DNA of 64,000 nt, from the NCBI GenBank assembly GCA_963277665.1, contig OY728130.1, forward strand, positions 427,229,101-427,293,100. Direction: 5' to 3'. This stretch comes from Viscum album (taxonomy: Eukaryota; Streptophyta; Magnoliopsida; Santalales; Viscaceae). Below the pieces are notes generated by a model, which saw only the letters and a program-made list of their open reading frames with translations, had not been told where the DNA came from and did not search any database. Shown here one piece after another: positions 13,076 to 26,789 of the stretch (position 1 is its first letter; every line of letters begins with the position of its first letter). The translations under genes were made by a program, and so were the position numbers.

Positions 13076-15029
13076 TATTTGAGTTAGTTCCCTATAACAA
13101 ATATATATGTAATTCATGATTACATGATTTACAGATATTGACTATTAATGATGTTTTATACCACATCATGATTCTTCCTCTTCATGGAAAAATATTTGGT
13201 AATGTCCTTAATATATATTTCACACTGAAAGGTCATAATAATTCCCCACTATGATGAGAACTTGGAGGTTCCATGATAATATTCTGGAATATATGTTCTA
13301 TAGTTGAATGACAACATTTTACGAGACAAAAATAAAACAAGTTGTCAGGGGTGGAGACCAGTAGTCCTTTCATATAGCCTCTCATGGTGTAAACCATTTT
13401 CAATATATTAAGAGTTATATTATGATAATGAGACCTACTGATAGGAAAACACATTTATATGTGTTATTCATGTTTTTATATAATGTAATGTGTCTTGATA
13501 TTTAGACAATAATATTATCATTAATTAGTTCCATATTCTATGTGATTTAAAGTATTGATGAAAAGTATGATAAAATATACCCATGAAAAAAGTTGGTTAT
13601 GTTGGTTATATCATGATTGATATTTCATTAATTCATAATTCATGAAAGTATTTATCCCTTATCCCCCTTAATAAAATTTGATATCCCATTTCATTTAATA
13701 GGAATGTAACTTCCAAGATAAATACCTCTCCATGTTTTGTTCTGAGAATGATCATTTCTGTAAATTCAATGAATGGGTCATCAAACACATAGGTTGATGA
13801 GCAACCATCTTGATTATAGATATCACTATAAATATATTATATGACACTTTGGGAATTCGTTTGATTTTTATGGCATTTCATTCATTACATCATTCTTTAC
13901 GGGTAACTTATTGTGTTTCTAGATGTTAAACATATACATTAAGAATCTTGTATTCTCACAAAGACTAATTCCTAGAGTATCACACACTAAGTCTATATGA
14001 AATCTGGGTAAAATTTAATATTCAATTTAACAAGTTATAAAAAAATATTATCTATACATTATGGATAAATAATTATTTATGTTTGGTTGATCACCAAGGT
14101 TAAATCAGAGGTTATTAAAAATAATATGTGATTTAAATAAAAATAACAACATATTATTTCTATGGTTTGGAGAATAAAATATTTATTATATTTATTAGTT
14201 CATAATGAATTGGTATCCTTTATAAAATAATTAGTCATTATTTAATATTCAATAAATGTATATAAGGATAAGAAAAATGAGTTCAATGGAATGATTTGAA
14301 ATGTTATAAATGAAATTTATTTTTTCTTACATGATGCACATGTCAAGTGAATAATAATATAATTATTATTAAGACATGGGTTTTACTAAGAATTGAGGAA
14401 TTGGTAAGGGTTTATTTGAATATATTCAATCCTAAACATTCTAGATTATATATCCAGTAATATCACTTTCCACAGAGTGATTTCATGTGCACAACATATA
14501 TATAGATGTTCTGTAATATATTATATAAGGTTTTAGATATATAAAGTGTATGCTATCCTCCTCCTCTATCAATCCATCGAGAGACCACTTTGAATTAATT
14601 TTCCTCGAAGATAATTCTATTGTGATTAACAATCAATGACGAAGGAGATTAGGATCGACCCTGCTAGAACCTAATAATTCTATATTAACATTCATAGATT
14701 TCGATAAAAATGCCGATCATCGATATAGGTATTTGACACATGGATCGTATGACATAATGACATCACGATGATATCGATTAAACCAAAAAATCATTGAAGA
14801 AAACATTAAAAGTTCATATGATTATATATATGTATATATATTAATTATAAATTTTATGTGTTATGCCCTCTATTTTGGTTCTTACATCTAAATATGTAAA
14901 GTAAACAATCATTTATATTTATTGTTCATGATGTTATTCATCATTTTAAAGCTATATAATTCATATTTTAATACTAAAGGATGAGTTTTCCATTCCCAAA
15001 TGGAACATCTGTTGTGCTCGGAACCTACA
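13076..15029 (+). repeat. 5' LTR of the Angela/Tork-like copia
   Basis: Starts TATTTGAGTTAGTTCCCTAT, aligned with TATTGGGGTTGTTTCCCTTG at the start of the 3' copy. It ends CCTACA just before a primer-binding site. Length is about 1.95 kb, compared with about 1.99 kb for the split 3' copy. A TATA-rich stretch at 14495-14545 precedes a block (about 14550-14730) that is among the best conserved against the 3' copy and may be the transcription start region. Confidence 0.7.
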
Positions 15030-15031
15030 GG

Positions 15032-15043
15032 CGATATCAAGGC
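15032..15043 (+). other. Primer-binding site of the copia (decayed)
   Basis: CGATATCAAGGC matches the plant initiator Met-tRNA complement TGGTATCAGAGC at 8 of 12 positions. It lies two bases after the LTR end. The flanking ACAG...CATTC also resembles the usual copia context. Confidence 0.55.
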
Positions 15044-17471
15044 ATTCAAATGGTTAATAAATAATTAGTTATTAATTATTGATTGAATGTCATATATTTA
15101 TAATTCTTTTTTTACTTCATAACTACTCATTATTTGAATCTGAATGTCAAATTATATTAAATTTTTTTTTATTTCTAACATAACCAATAAATGGTCTAAT
15201 TCGAAACTAATAAGCATCCAAAAAATTATATATAGAGATTCCAGGATTTTTGGATGGATAAAACAAAAACAAAATGCATTATACTAATCTAAAAAATTTG
15301 TAACCATTTATCAAAAATGTAATGTGTATAGTTATTACAATAGTCATGTGATATCAAATCTATTCTGATAAAAGTGAATATATTAATAACTATAATAGAT
15401 TGAATACGGTTTGATGTACTACAATATGTGTAATTCATGAACATTACATGTAGTCCTGATGTTCTAATAGTGGATAACGTGGGTGTACAAGGGTGTCGTG
15501 TATCTTTTACTTGATACATGGTTTCTAAAACAATAAAATTTTAAGGATACATGTCATGTCAGAAAATTAAAAACCATGTACAACATACATATTTATAGTA
15601 AGGTTCTTTCCCAATACCTAAACTTAGGAAACATACATAGGTTGAATATATTAAAAGTTTTGTAACCCAATACATGTTTTATAGTATACTATAGTCAGTG
15701 TTCATATTTTATTAAAGGGAAATGATTTAATTATATAATAAAACATAGTCAAATTTATTTTTTGGGTCATTGATTTGAAAATACCCATTATTTCATATTA
15801 TTTTTTTATATATATGAAATCAATTTCCATTTTGAATTCTAAACCTACATGTTTTGTATATTCATTTTATATAGTTTACTTTTAATATAACAAGTGGTTC
15901 ACATGCACTGAAAGGCATATTTGTTTTTTTAAATGAGCACAAGGGATCATTAAATAAATAAAATAATGGTTACAAGAGTTTAATGGAATATATTCAACCA
16001 TTAATGTATGTTGGATGCTAAGGGATTTCAAAAGAGCAGGGATTATGTTGGGCAGTTTGGAAAAGAACATCTCATTGTTTCAAAGTACACCTATACACAT
16101 TACATATTTTATATAAAATTAATTTATTTATTTTATTAAAATTATCAAATATGGAAGTTGAAGGATTCTTGTTTGTAATTAATATAAATTGTTTTGATTG
16201 GATTTATTCATGGAGTTTTATCTTAATTAAATAACTAATTTATGTAATTTATAACTATATTGAAATTTTGTGTCTCTTGAATGCAATGTGGATTATCATG
16301 GTCTTAGAAAAGACCTATTTTTGTTATTTGATTCTTATTATATTTTTATTTTTGTATTTAAATTATAAAATGTGAGTAATCATATCATATTTAATTTTTA
16401 GGAAATGTTTATCAATGGGTTCTTTAATATAAACCCCCTTATCCAATAGATTTGACCCCCTCAAAACCATGTTAGTAAAATATTGTGTATAGATAGATTC
16501 CACAGGTGATAGGTGGTTGTCTGATTCTAGAATCCAAGGAAAACATAATCAAGGAAACACAATGTAGTTGATGTGAAATGATGAAATAAAAACCAATCTA
16601 TTGGTTATGATGTTTTTTCCTTTATCCTAGGGTTATTTTTTACCCACTAAAAACTAATCATTAGAGAATATCATGATCATTATATTTATATTTTATTTCT
16701 ATCCATTTAAAAATTTATTATTTAGGTTTTTTTGTGCTACAAAATCACGTAATAATTCAATTAATAATCATGCAATACATGATAAAATAATATTTTATTA
16801 TATGTAATTTTTATCATAAACTTATTTTATCATTAGTAATATACAATTAATATTAATAAGGTATGTGTTAAGATAAAAATAATAATTTAAAAATAAGGAT
16901 AAAAAATAACAAATTAAATATTAATTTGGTATGAAAATTTACTAATTAAATAAGCATGGAACCTATAGTTTAATGTGCCTGACTGGCCCAAGTCAGCATG
17001 CATTCAATTATTGGGGAACTTTTATCTTAACGTTTTGGGTTAAAATAATTAGGTTCACATCAATTTTTGAACTAACAATATAAAATTAGTGTAACTGATA
17101 GAAATTTTTTTTTGAAATATTTATCCGGTATTTAAAGAATAGTGATTCCACTCAACACATCAAATAACTATGTGTTAACACCTTTAAAAATTTATGCCTA
17201 CCTAAAACCCTTAAAATAACATTCCAATCCCATTTCTAGATTAATCTTAAGATAATATGGGACATTTCCACTAGAATTAATATATAATAAAATATTTTAA
17301 AACTAATTTTAATGGCTATTAGGTTTTGAAAAAATTAATTTTAGATTCATAAATTTTAATTTTATTTTATAAGACTAATTTGGAACTCAAGGAGTACAGA
17401 TAAGATAATCTTAATTTTTTAAAAATAGAAAATTTTTGACTTCAACCAAAACACCATGATCCTCGCTAGAG
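15044..17471. other. Long leader or unresolved insertion between primer site and gag
   Basis: About 2.4 kb separates the primer-binding site from the first gag codon, much longer than a normal copia leader. No motif of a known element was recognised. Short minus-strand open frames at 15289-15519 and 15882-16070 are not convincing genes. A further decayed insertion is the simplest explanation. Confidence 0.4.
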
Positions 17472-18260
17472 ATGGATAAAATTATCACCATCCTGAACTT
17501 CTTGGAATGGTATACATTATTATTTATTATAATTTTCCATTAATTGAAATTATATGTTCTGAAACCCAACATCCTAAAGAACATTAAAAAGAGGCTAGTG
17601 AGGAAGATGTAAATCGCTGTATGAAATATTTGGATGATACAATAAATGTACAATTTTTTATTATATTATATATATAGTGAGTTATTAAATAAATATAAAG
17701 ATATGGATCATTTTATAATTATTTCTCATCTTTATGATCTTTATCAAGATGAGGTTAAATAAGTGAGATATGAGAACTCAAAAGATTAATTCCATTAATG
17801 TATGGAGATTAATTTCTTGGTAGCCCTCATGTGGTCAAGATGATTGGATATATAGAATTCTAAAAAATCTTAGTTTTTAATATTCTGGATGAGTTTTTCA
17901 TAGATATCATTATTTTTTTTACAACCTATACCCTTATTTATATTCTTTATAAATTATAATATGAGTAATTGTGGGAAGACACTTTCAGTGATTCCTACCA
18001 TTATTCATGATGTTGATAAAAACATGACGAATTAAAAATCATCGGGCATGATAATGAATAATAAAAGGAGGAATAATGGATACAAAATGAAGTGTCATTC
18101 TAATTATAATGATCTAGAGCACAATTTTTATATGATGAAAATGATCAAGGGATAAGAAAAAGCAAAAGAATGTGGATTGTTTTCCATGTAGAAAACAAGG
18201 CCACTGGAAGAATAGGTTCTTTCAACCAAATAAGCAAGTTGAATATTATACTTTATTAAT
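17472..18260 (+). pseudogene. Copia gag with zinc knuckle (broken)
   Basis: Begins at ATG 17472 (MDKIITILNFLEW). Around 17960-18060 it reads MSNCGKTLSVIPTIIHDVDKN, matching the 'MEKTLSELHTMLKTAEKN' helix of Tork-type gag. At about 18180-18240 PCRKQGHWKN followed by F preserves the C-x2-C-x4-H zinc-knuckle skeleton (usual CFHCKKPGHWKRNC), with the first and last cysteines disturbed. Many in-frame stops (more than ten) rule out function. Gag would bind and package the element RNA. Confidence 0.65.
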
Positions 18261-18989
18261 TATCAACTCTATCCATTTCGTATGTATAAGGTGGGTATAA
18301 GATATTGCATGTGGTTCTTGAAATTATGTCTAAATATAGGAACACAATATATTTTTGAACGTTTTAAGAGGTGAGGATGATCTACTAGATATAAATGAAT
18401 TGAGGCAGACTGCTCTACCCATTAGACACTATCGTGTAAAATTTTCTTCATGAATTATTTTCTTTTTAGTGAACTACTATTATATTCCTATTATTACTAA
18501 TAACATTATATCTATCTATTTTTTAGACATAAATAATTTTTTTAGTTTTGGAAATTAATGTTGATATTTTATAAATATATCATATGTTATGGTTTGGTAC
18601 ATTTTAAAATTTGAAATTTGGTATTTCATTCTAAAAATAATATTGTAAATAGATAAAGAATCAAATTTTCATGAATCTTTTAACATCTAGTTATGGAATT
18701 ATATTTTTGGTCACCTAAAGGAGAAGAATTTGATGATTATTTTTTCAGATATTTATTTAGAATATTTTTATCATAAAACATTTGAAATATTTCATGTTTA
18801 TTTACAAGGTAATATAACCAAACCAATAATTATTTTTCAAGTGTAAAGCTCCATAAAGAATATACAATGGGTAACACTAATATTTGGAGAACATAACTTA
18901 TATAATATAGATTAAAAAATTTATAATTTATGACTTTTTATGATGAATTGATTAGGTGAAGTTATATATTTTGATGAGGTATATGTCAA

Positions 18990-19480
18990 AATACTCTTAA
19001 ATTTTAACGGAGTCTAAGAATTATGTCTATAATCATATTTGTTAGAGGATAAATAATCCTTGATCAGATTATGGAGGAGATATTTTAACAGAGTGTTTAA
19101 CAACAATATGTAAGAGTATAAGATATTATCTCTACTCACTACTCCATATACAATACAATGGAATAGTGTTAGTGAAAGGAGGAAATGTGAAATGTTGGAC
19201 ACGTTACATTCATGGATGAGTCAAATAATCCTTCCATTATCCTTTGGCGATATGAATTAAAAATAACATCAAAGATTCTAAACTATGTAAAAACTAATGT
19301 ACAAAATAGTATTTTCAATGAGTTATGGATGGGAAAGAAACTTATTTTTTCACATAATCATGCATGGGGGTGAATAGTATTTATTAATGAAATCTCATGA
19401 AACAAAATAACACCCTGAATTCTAGAGTGTATATTTATAGTTTATCCCTAGGAAACCAAGTGAAACTATATTTATTATTA
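18990..19480 (+). pseudogene. Copia integrase (broken)
   Basis: The frame reads TTPYTIQWNSVSERRKCEML then DTLHSWMSQIILPLSFGDMN. This is clearly the copia integrase segment 'GTPQWNGVSERRNRTLLDMVRSMMSQTDLPISFWGYAL', with the catalytic glutamate (SER) kept. Further on, IPRKPSETIF matches 'YPKETKGYYF'. The catalytic aspartates upstream are hard to place because of stops. The Tork/Angela-type wording separates it from the Sirevirus-like copy at 5880-10135. Confidence 0.72.
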
Positions 19481-19959
19481 CACTTATTTAAATAATATAG
19501 CTACTGTGATTTTTTTTCCAATAGATGGAACAAATCCTCAAAAAAATAGTTGGAAAAGATAGAATTAGTGGAATTTTATTCTTATGAAATAGAATAGTTT
19601 GCAAGGTAGTATACTCCACAATTCATTGTGGATTGTGTAGTTACTCAAAGCAAAGTACTATGTATGAGCAACTGAGAGGTTAGATAAAAATAATGAAATG
19701 TCTTTCCATTCCTAAAAGATAGTGAATCATTACAAGTTGACAATATTGACACACCATTCTTTAAATAATCATTAGAGAGCTCAAAAAAATCAAAATGGAA
19801 TGACAATTTTATCTCTTTGTTGCATTAAATATATAAAAATTTATTTGTGGGTTTTGGTCAATCCATTGGTAGTTATAAATATTTTTTTGAGAGTTGTTAT
19901 TCAAGATAGAGGTAGAAATTCAGGGCCATTTTAGTACCATTAAATCTCAAATAGTGGAT

Positions 19960-21250
19960 GAAGAGTTAAGGAAATGTCAGTTTATATAATATGATGGAAC
20001 ATTTTCTACAGTTTCTATATTTAAATCAATAAGAATTATTCTGTCAATATTTTCTGACCACGATAATGAGATTTAGAATATTGATTTAAAAACAATTTTA
20101 CTATATGGAAACATAAAGAATATATTTATATGATATACCAATAAGGTTTATAACTCAATATAATTCCAAATTTTTATAATAGTTTCATAGAATCATTTAA
20201 GGATTAAATAAAGAGTCCATATCAAAGAACATTTAGTTCAATGAAGATAACAATGAATCTAGTTTCATTAATAATAAACGTGAACCATGTGATTACAAGA
20301 GAATTATATATTATATTTTTATTTTAACAATATTTTATTTTGATGCAATTTTATTAATTAAGAAACAAGATATCATCCTTAGAGGATGTTAGTTAATTGC
20401 TGAGTTTGGGATTTTCCATGATGGACTTAGATGAAGAAGAATTTATTATTGGGATAGAGATCATGTTTGATAGATCATAGAGTCCTCTTAGTATATTTCA
20501 TGGTAAATACATATAATAGATACTAATGAATATTAGAATTGAACAACCCATAAGGGGAGTGGTTCTATTGTCACATTGTCTATACATATTTATAAGAATA
20601 TGTGTTCCCAAATACATCATGAAAGATAGTGAATGAGTAAAACCTCATATACTTAAATTATTTGATCAAGCATATATGTTATTTTATTTATAGGAATTGA
20701 TTCTTTCTATGCATTGAGAATCATTGGAATATTTCAAGATGATCCAGATGAAAATTAATGGGATGTTGACATGCCTATCATTAAGTTTATAAGGTAAACT
20801 AAGAATATTTTCGTGGTGTATAAGGGAGATAAAGATCTAGTCATAAAGAATTATAAAAAATAAAGATTTTAGATGGATAAAAATGACTTGAAATAACAGC
20901 CATCATAGGATTTTAGTCAGAATGGAGGATCTATTAACTGGAAGAGTTCAAACTGGACAGTTTTTTTTGATCTATAGTGGAGTCTTAGTATATTTCATTA
21001 TCTAATATCTCTACATAAGCTGGTTTGAATTAAAATATTTTCCATGAACATTATGTGATTATTAGTAGTCAAGACCTTATCATAATATAATATAATATAA
21101 TTTTAATGATGAATCATTCTAATTAGATATGTTCCAAAAAAATGAAAATTTATTTAATTCTTAATTTTCATCAGTTTCAGTATTTTTATCAATCAGGTAT
21201 AATGTACGAAGAAATTTATCCATAAGGGAAATCATGGGAAACCCTGGAAA
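19960..21250 (+). pseudogene. Copia reverse transcriptase and RNase H (broken)
   Basis: Near 20035-20130 the frame gives ILSIFSDHDNEI, stop, NIDLKTILLYGNIKN. This is the RT block 'LLSIAAYYDYEIWQMDVKTAFLNGNL'. At 20400-20490 LSLGFSMMDLDEEEFIIGIE then IMFDRS matches 'LSSKFDMKDLGEASYILGIKIYRDRS'. RNase H wording is fainter. The YVDD active site could not be read. The frame ends with the YCN, stop, stop, KWEY pattern typical of copia ends just before the polypurine tract. Confidence 0.68.
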
Positions 21251-21324
21251 TTATCTATCTTATAAAATGCTTAGTTTTCATTTTAGAGGTATAATATTGA
21301 TGGTTGTTAACTATTGTAACTAGT

Positions 21325-21337
21325 GAAAGTGGGAGTA
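21325..21337 (+). other. Polypurine tract of the copia
   Basis: GAAAGTGGGAGTA directly precedes the 3' LTR start (TATTGGGG). It matches the AAGTGGGAG tract typical of plant copia elements, which primes plus-strand DNA synthesis. Confidence 0.65.
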
Positions 21338-21590
21338 TATTGGGGTTGTTTCCCTTGAACCAAATTTTATGTACAAGATGATTACAAGAATTCATTGTAT
21401 CCGAGTTCAATAAAGATTCCTTTCATGACAGTATTGTTCCTATGCAAGTAATTTTATTTAATAATGTTTTATGAAAATATTTTATAATTAAATTATATAT
21501 ATATTACCCTTTATAATGAGAACCTATAGGAACCATGATTATAATATTGAATATATGTTTTATGAAAAAAATGTATCACAATCTATTACA
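21338..21590 (+). repeat. 3' LTR of the copia, first part
   Basis: Aligns with 13076-13330 of the 5' LTR. For example ATGAGAACCTATAGGAACC corresponds to ATGAGAACTTGGAGGTTCC, followed in both copies by GAATATATGTT. It is cut by gypsy-1 at 21590 and continues after 54953. Confidence 0.7.
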
Positions 21591-23560
21591 TGTATATAAC
21601 CCATTATTTATGTACATTATGTATTTTATGTTATTGGGTTATGTTTAAAATTATTGAAGGACATTTGTAATGTTTTGGTGATTTTTTAAAGGTGCATGGT
21701 TTGAGTACGGTTTATATAATCCATGAAATACCTCTAGAAATCTGTGCAACCAACAACATGGGTCACTATGTAGGTGCATGATTGGCGCATAGTTTCACCA
21801 AAATATATGGCCTCCATAGAGAATATGAAAAAACAAAAATAGATGGGTTTATTATAGTTGTTTAATGGTTTTTCTAATAGTGAACGAAAGCTGTGTGCGG
21901 GTTATTAGAAATAATGGATGGTACACAGTTTGTGCACAGTTTTCCAAAATGTGACCCTAAACTGTAGACCATTAAAAAAATATCCAAAAAATTGTGGATC
22001 TAATTAATATTTTACACTTGATGCCACATTTACCTATAAAAACACTTTTATGATTTCCTCTCCTTCTAATGAATGAGGAGATAGTTCATTTTGATTAGGG
22101 AGAAATTTATTTGTTATTCTTTATGCACAGTAGGCTCGAAATACATTATTTGTGTTTTTTATGGATTATTTTAAAAAGATTACATCTTCCTCTCCCAATT
22201 TATTTATAGATATAATCTTTTGGGGAATGATATATATATTGGTTTATGCCAATAAAAATGAGATATTATTTTCTGATTGATTGGAAACAATATCTAAGGC
22301 GCATTTTGGAAATTCAATATGGTTTATTGAAACATTTTGTGATGTTATTAATATTTTCCTATGTTTTCACAGAGTATGGATTCACACTTGACTAATATTT
22401 TTGGAACATGATGTATTACTTTCAAATATATTGAATTTAATGAATTTATGTTTGAACATTTTATGAACATTGATGTAAAAACATTAATGAGGGATGGTTT
22501 TTGAAATTTTCGGAAATTTATTATTGTGAAAACTTTTTTTATCATGATCATGAAATGATGATTTTAAAATATGAATTTATTTGATTCTAAGAAATGTTTT
22601 TATAAAAAATTTTTCAATAAAATTGATTTTTGAATGAACTTTATTAAAATGATTTTTTATCATTGGATTTGGAATAAATGATTGGTGTGTGTTCATTTTC
22701 AATGACGTAACACTACAGAAGGGGTATGTGCCATTGAGGAACTTGTAATATGGTAACGTTTTGAGAACATGGTAGATCTATGAGATACCACTCATGAGTA
22801 TCTAATTGTCACCTAGTAATGAATGTGTGGATTTCTAGAATAGAAAGGGTTATGGAAAATTCTATTCAAAAATGGTTTGAAATACTTGTTCAATTTATTT
22901 CCATAGAAAACCATTTTAGTTTAGAGGACTAATTTTGATTTGAAAATTGGTTTGGATTTGATTTAAAATATTTTAATGTGATTTATATAAATTGTTTTAT
23001 GTAAATTTTATAACAAGTTTTAACCTAGTTTCATGATTATGGATGTCATTTGGGTAAAACCTATAGAGTTTATACTCACCACATTCTTAGGAACTTCGGT
23101 GAGTTTTAAGATATTGTATATCAATTCACAGGTAAAATAAATATATCCCATTTTATTAGTGATTCATCATGACAACTTGGGAATGGATTTTGGAGTTAGA
23201 GATACAATCATGTTGGGAGATATGAATTTTATGCCTTTGGAGTGTCTGATCATTATTAGTTTTTCCTTAAACTTTGTTCTCTAATATTGGATTTAGTTAC
23301 CACATTGTAGTCTTGTATGGTCTGTTGTCATTTTGGTTATAATTTGATTTCTATAATATTTTTTCCATGCATCATATAGTGTGTGTTTTGGTTATGGTAA
23401 TCTTCGATTGATTTTATTAATTTTGAAGGGAAAATAATCCCCCATATTTTGTATAAATACTGTAACATTTATTGCAGACATTTGGTGTCTCTTAGATACC
23501 ACATCATCCATGTATTTTCACTTCCTCTTCACAAGATAATGAATAGGGGAGAGTGTTTCT
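21591..23560 (+). repeat. 5' LTR of gypsy-1
   Basis: Begins TGTATATAACCC and ends near GGGGAGAGTGTTT. Clearly alignable to 28551-30089 plus 54533-54948: for example 21625-22040 with 28585-28960, 22700-22830 with 29660-29790, 23090-23140 with 30040-30089, and 23140-23550 with 54535-54945. Divergence is high, so this is an old insertion. Confidence 0.7.
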
Positions 23561-23562
23561 AA

Positions 23563-23573
23563 TGTTATCATTA
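23563..23573 (+). other. Primer-binding site of gypsy-1 (decayed)
   Basis: TGTTATCATTA matches TGGTATCAGAG at 8 of 11 positions and lies right after the 5' LTR end, as expected for initiator Met-tRNA priming. Confidence 0.4.
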
Positions 23574-24158
23574 TTGACCAGATATTCTTTAATTTTGAAA
23601 AACCTAGAATTTTTTTTTGCTTCATGGAGGTGAAAATTCAGCCATCATTTTCCCTTGAGTTGGGTTGGTTTAAATAATTATGATAATTAGAACTCGAAAT
23701 GTTAATCCTAAATAGATATACCAAACTTACTAATGAATATACTCTAGTTACTAGGTAGTTGGGTACGAAATTGTTTTGAGACACTTCTAGGATATGTAAC
23801 CTCATTGTAATAGGTTTACCCAGTGAGAAGATCATGATATGTATTTATAGAAATTATGTCCCACAATAGATGTATTTTACATTTTCAATAACGATATACA
23901 ATTTAAAGGATTTTTTTGTTTTTTTAAATGTGTTGAAATAATATTTAAATTTGAGATTTTCAAAAGGAATGGTGGTTATATTTGGAAAAAGGTGTGATTT
24001 TTAAAACCATGGTGTAATTTTGTAAAAAAATTTAATAGTGTAAAAATGTTGAATTTTGGAAATCCCTATTTTGATGTTTATGATTTGAAAATTTTGAAAT
24101 TATTAAGCCTTTATTATTTATAGAGTCATGGTAAATTTAGTTTTTTTGGTTATGTAAA

Positions 24159-25240
24159 ATGGCACTGGTTAGGAATTTTAGAAACCAATAACAAGGGGCT
24201 ATTAAGAATTTAGTTTCACCTAAGCCAAAGTTAAACCAAAAACAAGTTCAGAGTATTTTACAAGATTTTCATGATTTGGATAGAGGGAATATAAGGGATG
24301 AACCAAGATAAGTGGATCATTCAACTCATCACAAAAGTAATATTCATCACAAATTTTTGGGTGATTCATAACCAAATAAATCTATGGTGTGACTTAATTT
24401 AATGAATCAAATAATAAATTTCTTAGGCACACCAGATGAGTTGAATGTCATGTTTTGAATGTACATGTTGGAGAATCTAGCGTGTAAGTGGTGAGATTTA
24501 TTAGTTCAACCTAAATTAGTTCAAGGTATTTCTTTGGAGGAATTTGAAGAAATTTTCAACAAATAATTTTATCTCCATATTATTCGAATCACTAGAACTG
24601 TAGGATTTTTAAGAATGATGTAAGAGAACCTCTTAGTGTTAGAGAATACAACTAAATTTATGAATTTATTTGACTAATAAACTGAGGTTTCAACAAGTGC
24701 ATCCTTGAAAGAACAATTCTTTTAATCAGGGATGAGGCTATAGATTCTTTCAATGATAATGGGATTTGTATAACAGAATATATGGAGATGGTTAATAAAG
24801 TGACATTGTTAATAAAGATATATCATAGAAACTACTGGTAGAGGAAGAATGTAGATACCTACAAGAAATGTTGGGCACTATAATGTAGTGAATAATCATG
24901 ATAGGGACACATATTTCCATGGTGTTGGAATGAATCAAAATCAACATAATAGATTGGTCAATATTCATCCATTACCAAAAAAATCCATGATATTTTTCAT
25001 TGTGGTTATTTTGATCACATGACATGAGATTGTATAGAACAACCAATAACATAAAAAAATTGTAACCAGATAGGACACCTTTAGTGCCACTTTCATAGTT
25101 CTCCAAGGTCAGTTGTTCAGGTTATATCTCATGATTCTCATATGTTATATGATATGGTGGGACAAGGGCTACCGAATACTTTTCATCAGTAGAACCGATC
25201 TAGTCATTGGTTTTCTAAGAAAACAGTGACTTTTTAATCA
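24159..25240 (+). pseudogene. Gypsy-1 gag with zinc knuckle (broken)
   Basis: Starts at ATG 24159 (MALVRNFRNQ). Around 24520-24560 it reads VQGISLEEFEEIFNK, matching the 'LTWEEFKELFNEKYFP' block of plant gypsy gag. Near 24995-25035 HCGYFDHMT, stop, DC retains a C-x4-H-x4-C zinc-knuckle skeleton. A second knuckle-like stretch reads NCNQIGHL. Multiple stops and shifts are present. Confidence 0.6.
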
Positions 25241-25879
25241 GGGGAATATTAAAGGGTAATAAAGCGAAAAGTGTAGTGAGTACGCAATTGTATGGAACTA
25301 ATAATGTAATGTTGGATGATAATTCTAGAAAATCGATGGAGAGTTGTATAGTTCTTTTTAATTCTTCCCATATATGATATTTATGACATATAATTTCATC
25401 TGATTCGTTATCTTCTTCTCATGATATTAATTTTTGGGTTTTCATGTTTAGGTGATGCCTTCAATTTTGAACATTCAAACTCTTCTTCACCAATGATGAT
25501 GTAAATATTTTTTTTGAAATCATGTAATATAACTATTGATGGAGTCAAATTAATATGGGGTTTATCTTTTCTTGAGATTTATGTATATGAAAAAATCCAG
25601 GGTATGAATTAGTTGATAATTTTTAAATCTCACATCTACTATTACACCTGAAGGGATAGTTTTACAACTGTCGATGGCTTCTATCAACTATTTATAAGAG
25701 ATAAGAATATAATGTTAGGTGCAAAAATATTTTTGGGAAACAAAATTATAACATTCTCATAATAGTTGGTAGATTTGATTCAGTATTGGTGGATTATATT
25801 GAGAATAAGAGTTTTCTAGCAGTTATTCATCGGTCCCTAGATTTGTTACATGAAAATTTCACAAGCATTCCAACCATAA

Positions 25880-26460
25880 AAGAAGTAGAGTTAATGGTAA
25901 ATATTTTAATAGGGACTAGTAATATCTCACATCCATCTTACTGAATGTCACAAATATAATTTTAATAATTGAATATCTTGTTGCAAGATTTAGAAATAAA
26001 ATGGCTCATTCAACCGAGTACATCTTCGTGGGCAACACCTATTTTGTTTATAAAAAAGTTGGATAAAAATCTCTAGTTGTGAATAATTTATTATGTGTTT
26101 TACTAAGAAAAAATAAAGAATTAATACCCACCTCAATTAAATTTATGATATATTCCATCAATTTAGGGGATCCCAATGGTTCCCCAAAACTGTCTTTTTT
26201 CAGGATATCACCAATTACAAGTTTGGAAGGAAAATATTCAAAATAAAACATTTAGTAGTAGATATTTCCAATATGAGTATGTTTATATTCCTTTTGGTCT
26301 TATTAATTTACCATATTACATTATTGAAATGGTTAATGATATCTTTCTAAGGTACTTGGATTCTTTTATGGTGGTGTTTGTGAATGACTTATTGGTGTGT
26401 TCAATGACAAAGGAATAACATGAGAAACACTTGGAAACAATGTTGTGTATAAGGATGAAT
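25880..26460 (+). pseudogene. Gypsy-1 reverse transcriptase (broken)
   Basis: The open piece 26176-26418 reads FSGYHQLQVWKENIQNKTF, then YIPFGLINLP, then FMVVFVNDLLVCS. These are the gypsy RT blocks '[19 protein letters not shown]', 'MPFGLTNAP' and '[12 protein letters not shown]'. The catalytic pair is VND rather than IDD, so one aspartate is lost. The protease and RT start at 25300-26170 are present only as stop-riddled traces (WLDKNL.. near 26060). Confidence 0.75.
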
Positions 26461-26789
26461 CCTCATCTTTGTGCCATATTGTATAAGTGTGATTTTTTAT
26501 ACTATATTTACATTTCATTGGCCATTTTTCTAGGGAAAAAGTTTTTTGTAGAAAATATAGTGGCTTGATATCATGGAAACTTCCATTGAATGCTTTTGAG
26601 ATACATAATTTCCTTAGTGTTTCTAGTAATTATCAACATTTTGTTCTTTATTTTTCATAACTATATTCATAAATGAAATATTTTAAAGGAAAAGGCATTT
26701 TATTTCAATGGAATGATAAATTTCACTAATCTTTTCCAGACCTAATGGTTTACCTCACATCAGTATTTATCATGATATTTCTGAAATCA

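Noticed and set aside
16980..17010. Short hairpin CTGACTGGCCCAAGTCAG
   Set aside because: Six-base arms in isolation, no second copy and no context. It is likely chance.
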